From: Yoonia sp. GPGPB17
Lineage (GTDB): Bacteria > Pseudomonadota > Alphaproteobacteria > Rhodobacterales > Rhodobacteraceae
Assembly (NCBI RefSeq): GCF_037892195.1
Contig: NZ_JATACI010000002.1
Location: forward strand, 3,658,001 to 3,722,000
Reading direction: 5' to 3'
Length of the DNA: 64,000 nucleotides
The position numbers were made by a program, and so were the translations under genes. The notes under the pieces were generated by a model, which was not told the DNA's origin, did no database searches, and was given only the letters and a program-made list of their open reading frames with translations. This document shows, piece by piece, positions 56,277-64,000 of this stretch; the first letter of the stretch is position 1, and each line of letters starts with the position of its first letter.

Positions 56277-57901
56277 ATGGAAATGCTCGCCCAAGACCTT
56301 GCCACTATGGTGCGCACCCCCTTGCATGACAGCCACGTGGATGAGATGCGCAAAATCGGGACCATCAAGACCTTTGACGCAGGCGACACCCTCGTTGAAA
56401 GCTAAGCAGCGATCTGAATGCGTTTCACTATGTCATTGACGGCGCAGTTGTGGCGATCGATCCCCGAACGGGCAAGCAATACGGCGTCGGTCACTTGGGT
56501 CCGACCCAGTTTTTCGGCGAAATCAGTTTTCTGTCCGGCGGTAGGGCAATGCTGGGCGCACGGTGCTTGGAGGCGTCCACCATTCTGTCGGTTGATCGCG
56601 CCGACATGCTTGCCTTGATGAGCCGCATTCCTGAGATGTCGGATATCATTATCACGGTCTTTGCAGCGCGACGTCGGCGTCTTTTGGAAAGCGGCGAAGC
56701 CAGCCTGACCCTCATTGGTGCCGAAGAAGACCGCACCATTCGCCAGATTGCGGCCTTTGCCGGACGTAACCGTATCCCATTTCGCAGCCTGACGCTTGGT
56801 GAACATGAAGCTGAAGCCGTCGCGCATTCCTGCAACATCGGGGCGGCGAAACCTGCGGTGATTTTTGGCAAACATCTTGTCGTCGATGATCCGACGCCCG
56901 CCAAAATCGCCGCAATCCTCGGTCTGGACATGGCGGTTCATGAAGACCGTGTCTTTGATGTGTTGATCGTTGGCGGAGGCCCTGCAGGCGTGGCCGCAGG
57001 TGTTTATGCGGGCGCCGAAGGGCTAAAGGCGCTGGTTGTTGAAGACCTGACCATTGGCGGACAGGCGGGAACGTCATCGCGGATCGAAAACTACATGGGC
57101 TTTCCAACTGGTATCTCCGGCGCAGATCTTGTCTGGCGCGGTGAGGTCCAAGCAATGAAGTTTGGCACGCAATTCGCCGTGCCGCGCCGGGTGTCGGCGC
57201 TCAGCCAGGATGAGGATGGCATCTTTTGCGCCGTGATGGATGACGGCACAGAAGTTTGCGCCAAGGCTGTCGTCGTTGCCACTGGCGTGCAGTACCGCCG
57301 CCTCCCGATCCCACGGCTGGAGGATTTCGAAGGGATTGGCATCTATTATGCCGCCACGGACGTGGAGGCGCGTTATTGCCGTGAGACAGAAGCGATTGTT
57401 GTGGGCGGCGGCAACTCTGCCGGGCAGGCGGCGATGTATCTGTCGCGGACGGCCAGCCATGTGCATGTGCTGGTGCGGGGCCCGAGCCTTGCTGCGTCGA
57501 TGTCAGATTATCTGCTGTCGCGGCTTGAGGCTGACCCGGCCATCACCATCCACTATCAGACCGAAATCACGGCCCTGCAGGGTGAAAGACACCTGGAATG
57601 CGTAACGGTTCACAACAAAGCGGAAAAACGCGATCAGGAGATCCCGGCAAGAGCGGCCTTTATCATGGTGGGCGCGGCGCCCAATACTGGATGGCTGTCA
57701 GGGCTGGTGGAACTCGACGACAAGGGGTTTGTACTGACCGGCGCTGACGTCGATAAAACGACGCCGTATGAAACATCGCACCCGGGCATCTTTGCCGTCG
57801 GTGATGTGCGCGCCGGGTCAGTCAAACGTGTCGCATCCGCCGTTGGCGAAGGCTCGGTGACGATCTCAAAAGTCTGGGAACACGTCCGCGGTACCGGCTG
57901 A
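56277..57901 (+). CDS. Cyclic-nucleotide-binding / thioredoxin-reductase-like fusion, frameshifted
   Basis: A fusion of about 540 residues. It has a Crp/cNMP-binding-type sensor domain (first 140 or so residues; DAGDTLVES, then FHYVIDGAVVAIDPRTGKQY and FFGEISFLSGG), a middle thioredoxin-fold-like segment (FAGRNRIPFRSLTLGEHEAE), and a C-terminal thioredoxin-reductase-like flavoprotein (GGGPAGVAAGVYAGAEGLKA, VVGGGNSAGQAAMYLSR, GVFAVGD-type IFAVGDVRAGSVKRVASAV). The TrxR-type redox CxxC is absent: the equivalent site reads IYYAATDVEARYC. One base is missing near 56399-56403. Such three-part flavoproteins are known in bacteria but their partners are not well defined. Confidence 0.82.
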
Positions 57902-58084
57902 CCTTTGCGGGCTTTACCCTTCTGCGGGCTAAGCCTATAAGCCAACCCATGTTGCGGCAGATGATCATAAGCATTATTTGCCCGGCGGTTTGAAACCCAT
58001 CAAGCCTGCCGGGAAAAGGTGTCTGCGTGCGCGCACCGATCTCTCACGATATACCTACAAATGACTGCTTGAAGGACGCCACCC

Positions 58085-61044
58085 ATGTGCGCCGAAACAC
58101 CTGACTATAAACAGACCCTGAACCTGCCGCGTACCGATTTCCCGATGCGGGCCGGATTGCCTAAGCGCGAGCCTGGATGGCTGGCGCGTTGGGAAAAGAT
58201 CGGGGTCTATGAACGCCTGCGCGACAAGGCTGAGGGGCGCAAGCCCTTTACGCTGCACGATGGCCCGCCCTATGCAAACGGGCATCTGCACATCGGTCAT
58301 GCACTGAACAAAATCCTCAAGGACATGGTTGTGCGCAGCCAGCAGATGATGGGCCGCGACGCGCGCTACATCCCCGGTTGGGACTGTCACGGCCTACCCA
58401 TCGAATGGAAGATCGAGGAAAAGTATCGCGCCAAGGGCCGTGACAAGGACGATGTGAATGTCGTGGATTTCCGCCAGGAATGCCGCAAGTTCGCTGAAGG
58501 CTGGGTCGACATCCAGCGCGACGAGTTCAAGCGTCTGGGCATCACCGGCAATTGGGATGATCCGTATCTGACGATGAACTTCCACGCCGAGCGCGTGATT
58601 GCTGAGGAATTCCAGAAATTCCTGATGAACGGCACGCTTTATCAAGGGTCGAAACCCGTGATGTGGTCGCCGGTAGAGAAAACGGCGCTGGCTGAGGCTG
58701 AGGTAGAGTATCACGACCGTCAGACGGATGCGATCTGGGTGCGGTTCCCGGTTGTCCCGGCAAGCGAAGAACTGGCGCTTTTGGATGAGGTCACTGATTT
58801 CTCTGACGCGTTGTTTGACATCGCCACAGATCTGCAAACCGCGCAGGTGCTGATCTGGACCACAACCCCTGGACTATTCCACAGAACCGAGCGGTCTGCT
58901 TTGGCCCGAATATCAATTACGGCCTCTACGAAATCATTGGGCGTCCTGAAGAATGCTGGGCCACTATCGGTGAGAAGATAGTCGTCGCTGATGCGCTGGC
59001 CGAAGAGGTCTTTGCCGCCGGTCGCCTGGTGGGTGACGAGATGATCCGTCGTATCCGCGACGTCGCAACGGATGAGTTGTCGGTGCTAACTCTCGCGCAC
59101 CCGTTACGCGGGGCCGAGGGCGCGGATGGCGAGTGGGACTTTCGTGTCCCCATGCTGCCCGGCGATCACGTCACCGATGATGCCGGTACAGGCTTTGTGC
59201 ATACTGCGCCTAGCCACGGTGACGATGACTATGCCATCGGGGTCAAGCATGGCTTGCCGATGACCTACAACATTCTTGATGACAGCTCTTACCGTGCCGA
59301 TCTGCCGTTTTTTGCAGGCGAAAGTATCCTGAAACCCAACGGCAAACCGGGTGGGGCGAACAGGGTTGTGATCGACAAACTGGTCGAAGTTGGCGCGTTG
59401 CTGGGCCGCAAGCGCATCACGATCTCTGACGCGCATAGCTGGCGGTCGAAAGCGCCGGTTATTCGTCTGAACCGTCCCCAATGGTTTGCCGCCATCGACA
59501 AAACAGTTGGCGACGGGCAGGACGACTATGGCACGACGATCCGCGAGCGTGCACTGCGGTCGATTGATGAGTTGGTGACATGGACACCGCAAACGGGCCG
59601 CAACCGTCTCTATTCCATGATCGAGGCGCGTCCCGATTGGGTGCTGTCACGTCAGCGCGCTTGGGGTGTGCCACTGACCTGTTTTGTCAAGAAAGACGCA
59701 CAGCCCACCGACCCGGATTATCTGCTGCGCAATGAGGCTGTGAATGCGCGTATCTTGCAAGCCTTCGAGGAAGAAGGCGCAGATGCGTGGTACAAGGAAG
59801 GCGCGAAAGAGCGGTTCCTGGGCAATGACGTCGATCATGACGCTTATGACCAGGTGTTTGATATCTTGGATGTTTGGTTCGATTCAGGATCAACCCATGC
59901 CTTCGTTTTGCGAGACCGCGAAGATGGGTCCGAGGATGGGACGGCTGACGTCTATCTGGAGGGCACCGACCAGCACCGCGGGTGGTTCCATTCGTCGATG
60001 TTGCAGGCCTGTGGCACAATGGGCCATGCCCCTTACCGTGCCGTCGTGACGCACGCTTTCACCTTGGATGCGAAGGGTGAAAAGATGTCCAAGTCACTGG
60101 GCAATACCATCGTGCCCGAACAGGTGGTCAAGCAATATGGCGCTGACATCCTGCGGCTTTGGGTGGCGACGACCGACTATAAGCACGACCACCGGATCGG
60201 GGATGAGATCCTCAAAGGCGTGGCCGACAGTTATCGCCGCTTGCGCAATACGGTGCGATTCATGCTGGGCTCGCTTTCGGATTTCACCGAAGCCGACCGC
60301 ATCGCGCGAAGCGAGATGCCCGAATTGGAACGCTGGGTCCTGCATCGTCTGACTGAGTTGGATGAGCAGGTGCGCGCTGGTTACGCCAAATACGACTTCC
60401 AAGGCGTGTTCCAGGCAGTCTTTACTTTTGCCACCGTCGAGCTGTCTGCGTTCTACTTCGATATCCGCAAAGACGCGCTCTATTGCGACGGCGATACGAC
60501 ACGCAGACGCGCAGCGCGGACGGTACTCGACATCCTGTTCCACCGCCTGACGAAATGGCTCGCGCCAATGCTGACCTTCACGATGGAAGAGGTCTGGTTG
60601 GAACGGTTCGGAGCGGACGATAGCTCAATCCACCTCGAAGACTTCGCAGAAACCCCAGCCGACTGGCGCGACGATGCGCTGGCCACGAAATGGGCTGAAG
60701 TACGCAGGGTGCGTCGTGTTGTGACAGGCGCGCTGGAGGTCGAACGGACCGCCAAGGTGATCGGCGCGTCGTTAGAGGCGGCTCCAATCGTCTATGTCAG
60801 CGCAGAGACCGCCAAGTTGTTGGAAACCGTCAGCTTTGATGACCTCTGCATCACTTCCAGTATCGTTGTGTCAACTGATGCTGCCCCCGACGGCGCGTTC
60901 TGTTTGGATGATGTCGCTGACGTTGCGGTGATCTTTGCCAAGGCCGAGGGCGCGAAATGCCAACGTTGCTGGAAGATCCTGCCTGACGTCGGTACGCACG
61001 CGCACGCGGGTGTTTGTGGTCGTTGCAATGAGGCGCTGGGCTGA
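58085..61044 (+). CDS. ileS: Isoleucine--tRNA ligase, frameshifted
   Basis: Charges tRNA-Ile; about 986 residues. The first frame carries the HIGH motif ([13 protein letters not shown]) near residue 64, CHGLPIEW and part of the editing domain, and leaves frame at about 58870 in [10 protein letters not shown] missing T there restores WTTTPWTIPQN and joins the frame that runs on to 61044, with [11 protein letters not shown] (KMSKS) and the terminal zinc-binding CQRCWKIL with CGRCNEAL. This gene is essential, so the frameshift must be a sequence error or be compensated. Its stop overlaps the start of the thioesterase gene (TGATG). Confidence 0.93.
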
Positions 61045-61481
61045 TGGACTATGGTGATCCCCAATCTGTTGAACGTATGCGGGCGGATTTTGACCGCCAA
61101 GGTGCGATGTCAACAATGGGGATCACCGTTTCAGACATCACGCCGGGGCGCGTTATCTTGGAAATGCCCTTCAATCCGGCCTTCTCACAACATCATGGCT
61201 TCATCCACGCCGGAACAATCACGTCCGGCATGGACAGTGCCTGCGGATTTGCGGCACTGACATTGATGGATGCGGAAAGCGAAGTGCTGACCGTGGAATT
61301 CAAATGCAGCTTTCTAGCGCCTGCGCGTGGTCAGTCGTTTCGTTTTGAGGGTGACGTTCTTAAATCCGGTCGTACATTGACCTTTACCGAAGGCCGCGCG
61401 ATTGCGCTGGACGGTCCTCAAGAGACGGTCATCGCCACGATCACGGCGACAATGATGGCGGTGCGTGGGCTCAAAACATGA
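61044..61481 (+). CDS. PaaI family thioesterase (hotdog fold)
   Basis: A 145-residue hotdog-fold acyl-CoA thioesterase. Family features are QHHGFIHAGTITSGMDSACG, in which His, Gly and Asp form the active-site region, and the strand LTVEFKCSFLAPA. The natural substrate is probably an aromatic or medium-chain acyl-CoA, but this is inference. It is coupled to ileS upstream and ogt downstream by overlapping codons. Confidence 0.9.
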   Translation: MDYGDPQSVERMRADFDRQGAMSTMGITVSDITPGRVILEMPFNPAFSQHHGFIHAGTITSGMDSACGFAALTLMDAESEVLTVEFKCSFLAPARGQSFRFEGDVLKSGRTLTFTEGRAIALDGPQETVIATITATMMAVRGLKT

Positions 61482-61927
61482 TGTGCCAGAACTCACCGGT
61501 TGGTGGGCTGGGCGTTGATGCGGTCGATGGCGCTGTTACCGCCCTGTATTGGGGACGTGATGGAACACTTACCTCCGGGGCTTTATACGATCAGACCGCC
61601 AATGAGCTTGCCGCCTACTTTGCGGGGGAGTTGCAGCAGTTTGAGATCCCGCTTGCCCCGCGCGGAAGCGCATTTCAGCAGCGCTTCTACGCAGCGCTCT
61701 GCGCCATTCCTTATGGGCAGACACGTACCTACGGTGATTTGGCGAAAGACCTGGATGTCTCGGCGCAAGCGATTGGGCAGGCTTGTGGGGCTAATCCCAT
61801 TGCGATCCTTATCCCTTGTCACAGGGTTTTGGCGGCAGACGGGTTGGGAGGATACTCTGGGGCAGGCGGGGTAGAGGCCAAGGTCGCGCTGCTGCGCCTG
61901 GAAGGTGCCGCCGGGTTGCTGATCTAG
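61478..61927 (+). CDS. ogt: Methylated-DNA--protein-cysteine methyltransferase
   Basis: Suicide repair protein of 149 residues that removes methyl groups from O6-methylguanine. The active-site PCHRV motif is present (IPCHRVLAADGLGGYSG), with the preceding helix-turn-helix (AIPYGQTRTYGDLAKDLDVS). No N-terminal Ada regulatory domain is fused. The stop shares CTAG (61924-61927) with the convergent pcs gene. Confidence 0.93.
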   Translation: MMCQNSPVGGLGVDAVDGAVTALYWGRDGTLTSGALYDQTANELAAYFAGELQQFEIPLAPRGSAFQQRFYAALCAIPYGQTRTYGDLAKDLDVSAQAIGQACGANPIAILIPCHRVLAADGLGGYSGAGGVEAKVALLRLEGAAGLLI

Positions 61928-62622
61928 GCGGGTTTGCGTTCGGGTATGACTTGCTGTGCAACCCCCGCAAAGAGCAGGTAAACCGACGTCACAACCAACC
62001 CCCAATGCGCCCAACTGTTGGGATAGAAATCAACCCAAGCAGCCCAGCCCGCAAAGAAGGTCCAGCCCAGGGCCATTGGCAACGTGACCGTGCGCCAGCG
62101 TTCGGTTCGGACCGGGTGTACGAATTTCAGGGGCACAAACATGGTGATCGCAAGGCTGCCGACCAGTATCAAAGATACCCAAAAATTTGGCTGTAGCGCG
62201 AAGATCACAAGCACCAGCATGTTCCAGCACCCCGGAAAGCCGGAAAAAGAGTTATCTTTTGTTTTCATGCGCGTATCGGCAAAATACATCGCGGACGTGA
62301 AGGTGATAATGATAATCGCAAACCACCCCGTCCAACCTGGCAAAAGGCCCGATTTGAAAAGGGCGTAAGCAGGCACAAAGACATAGGTCAGATAGTCGAT
62401 GATCAGGTCCAGCAAGACGCCGTCGAACGCTGGCGCATTCGTCTTTACATCGTATTTCCGAGCAAGCGGCCCATCAATCCCGTCCACGAAAAACGCGACA
62501 ACCAGCCAAAGAAACATCAGGCTCCATTGTTCTTGCACGGCGGCCAGCATGGCCAGCATGGCAAAAACAGCACCTGTGGCGGTTAACAAATGAACAAGAA
62601 GGGCTTTGGCGCGAAGTGTCAT
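61924..62622 (-). CDS. pcs: Phosphatidylcholine synthase
   Basis: Inner-membrane CDP-alcohol phosphatidyltransferase of 232 residues that joins CDP-diacylglycerol and choline to make phosphatidylcholine, a lipid typical of this bacterial group. The CDP-AP signature is visible as DGIDGPLARKYDV followed by DGVLLDLIIDY, giving the expected D-G-x2-A-R-x8-G-x3-D-x3-D pattern. About seven further hydrophobic helices follow. Confidence 0.92.
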   Translation of the reverse strand: MTLRAKALLVHLLTATGAVFAMLAMLAAVQEQWSLMFLWLVVAFFVDGIDGPLARKYDVKTNAPAFDGVLLDLIIDYLTYVFVPAYALFKSGLLPGWTGWFAIIIITFTSAMYFADTRMKTKDNSFSGFPGCWNMLVLVIFALQPNFWVSLILVGSLAITMFVPLKFVHPVRTERWRTVTLPMALGWTFFAGWAAWVDFYPNSWAHWGLVVTSVYLLFAGVAQQVIPERKPA

Positions 62623-62664
62623 TGGACTGTCATGGTTGAAAAATGGGCAATGGGCAACCGATTG

Positions 62665-63578
62665 TCAGGCTTTTGGATGTGCCTTTTCGTAGACAGACAT
62701 CAGCTGTGCCGCATCGACGGCCGTGTAAGCCTGAGTGGTTGAAAGCGACGCATGGCCCAAGAGTTCTTGGATTGCGCGCAAATCACCACCCGCGGCCAAA
62801 AGATGCGTTGCAAAGGAATGGCGCATCGCGTGGGGCGTCGCGGTCGTCGGCAGGCCCAGTTGCATACGAGCCTGTTCCATCACTTTTTGAATGGCCCGTG
62901 GCGACAGAACACCCCCCGGATTGCGCGAAAAACCGGCGCGTTCTGTTGGGTCGGATACGGGCAAAGACGGATGTAGGCATCGACAGCATCGCGGGCCGTG
63001 TCGATAACGGGCACGATCCGTTCCTTGTTCCCCTTGCCAATAATGCGCAGCACTTGGGGTAGTGGGACATCAGCACCGGTTAGTCCCAACGCTTCCGATA
63101 TGCGCAAGCCGCAACCATAAAGCAAGGTGACGACTGCGGCGTCTCGTGCCGCTACCCATGGTTCGCTTGCCTGCATCTCAACCGTTTCGATCATGGCAGA
63201 GGCTGCGCCGACTTCCAGCGGACGCGGCAGTTTGCGTTGAAACTTGGGTGCGCGGGTTGAAAGTACGGCGGTTGGTTCAAAGCCTTCGCGTTCGGCCAGC
63301 CACCGATAAAATGACTTTACGGCCGACAACGATCGCGCCAGCGATCGTGCACCAACACCACGCCCCCGTTCATGCGCCATCCATGCGCGCATATCGCGCA
63401 CGGTCACACGGGCAATGGGCACCAACCCCTGACTGCCACCGTTATGTTGGGTCATGAACGCTAAGAAACCCAGAACGTCGGTTTGATAGGCTTTCAGCGT
63501 ATTCTCAGCCGCACCGGCAAGCGCGCGTTGGCCTGCCAGCCAAGCGCCTAAGGCGTCTGACAGGGCAGGGGCAATCAT
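62665..63578 (-). CDS. xerC: Tyrosine recombinase XerC, frameshifted
   Basis: Chromosome-dimer-resolving recombinase of about 304 residues. The first frame ([32 protein letters not shown] with the first catalytic Arg, [11 protein letters not shown] with Lys) ends off-frame at 62880. The second frame supplies [12 protein letters not shown] (His, Arg), [14 protein letters not shown] (His, nucleophilic Tyr) and the C-terminus. One base is missing in a run of six C at 62912-62917; restoring it gives [14 protein letters not shown]. It directly follows a DUF484 gene, the conserved partner of xerC, which supports XerC over XerD. Confidence 0.9.
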
Positions 63579-63579
63579 T

Positions 63580-64000
63580 TTACGCCAACCAGCGGCGCAC
63601 GACCCGCTCAAACACGCCAACAAAGAATGTCAGCAGATCGGTGCCTTGTTGCGCTGTGAACTGATGGGGGTCTTCGCTGCCCATCACCAACATGGCGGGC
63701 AGGCGGTCCGGACCAAGGTCGACCTTCAGGCAAGCCTCGGATTTGATGTATTCGGCGCGGGCACCATAAAGACTGCCACCGACCTTCTGCATTTCGCGCA
63801 AGGTGATCTGACGGGCGACATGTTGCGACCAAGGGTGATGTAGCCCTCAACAAAGCCTTCCGGCATGATGGCCACGGCTTCGCCTGCGGCTTTGTGCGAG
63901 TCTTGTAAATTGCTTTCCAGCACCAGACGCACGGCATCGACGCGCAGGATATCAGCGACTTCGCCAGAGAGATCGGCCAGGAAACGCTCGAACGTGCTGG
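63580..64000 (-). CDS. DUF484 family protein, partial and frameshifted
   Basis: The C-terminal part of a GAF-like DUF484 protein, whose gene is found beside xerC in many proteobacteria; its role is unclear. The visible segments are MRLVLESNLQDSHKAAGEAV and MPEGFVEGYITLGRNMSP in one frame, then REMQKVGGSLYGARAEYIKS and DLLTFFVGVFERVVRRWLA in another. One base is missing near 63813-63816 (restored reading NMSPRQITLREM). The 5' end lies beyond the window. The stop is one base from the xerC start. Confidence 0.85.

Overview
The window reads as a chromosomal segment of a marine alphaproteobacterium of the Roseobacter group (Rhodobacteraceae). The evidence is the gene families and their order: EI-Ntr next to aspartate kinase, DUF1178 and NUDIX neighbours, a DUF484-xerC pair, phosphatidylcholine synthase, TRAP transporters, the rpsD-hisC-tyrosine dehydrogenase order, very frequent ATGA start/stop overlaps, and GC-rich coding. 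No species is claimed.

Layout. 0-13.4 kb is mostly housekeeping: EcsC-like protein, ptsP, lysC, an SDR, DUF1178, NUDIX, a histone-deacetylase-family amidohydrolase, modABC for molybdate uptake, two adjacent WaaA (Kdo transferase) paralogues and neuC. 13.6-18.6 kb starts at tRNA-Cys(GCA). It holds an integrase scar, a truncated esterase, an intact metallo-hydrolase/LysR pair, a KefC-like N-terminal fragment, two small unknown genes and a 5'-truncated carotenoid oxygenase, and looks like a decayed island. 18.7-20.9 kb carries UDP-glucuronate 4-epimerase and UDP-glucose dehydrogenase, which together supply UDP-galacturonate. 21.3-31.6 kb follows tRNA-Ser(GCT) and a second integrase fragment of the same family. 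It holds a 1408-residue RTX lipase with CARDB-like modules, a TbpB-like surface lipoprotein, and a restriction system whose helicase-nuclease is complete but whose methyltransferase has lost its N-terminal half. 31.7-38.2 kb is a LysR-TRAP-aldehyde dehydrogenase-RidA uptake and oxidation locus. 38.3-41.6 kb has phosphoglucomutase facing a GH13 glucosidase. 42.2-49.7 kb is a LysR-headed catabolic operon (hydantoinase A and B, FAD oxidase, HpcH-type aldolase, uronate-dehydrogenase-like enzyme). 49.7-64 kb returns to housekeeping: paired DUF606 exporters, rpsD, hisC, arogenate/prephenate dehydrogenase, an extensin-like protein, an FAD monooxygenase, a cyclic-nucleotide-sensor/thioredoxin-reductase-like fusion, ileS, thioesterase, ogt, pcs, xerC and a DUF484 gene cut by the window end.

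Twelve otherwise intact genes are each split by one single-base frameshift (neuC, ugd, two regulatory or aldehyde-handling genes, four genes of the hydantoinase operon and others). They include ileS, which a cell cannot lose, and four of the shifts lie in runs of five to seven identical bases. The simplest reading is uncorrected sequencing indels rather than mass gene decay. I therefore annotate these genes across the shift. The truncated genes beside the two tRNAs are different: they have lost whole domains and look like real decay.

The most distinctive content is the tRNA-Ser island (RTX-CARDB lipase, TbpB-like lipoprotein, headless methyltransferase with complete helicase-nuclease) and the sensor-thioredoxin-reductase fusion. 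I found no CRISPR array, complete prophage, intact transposase or replication origin.
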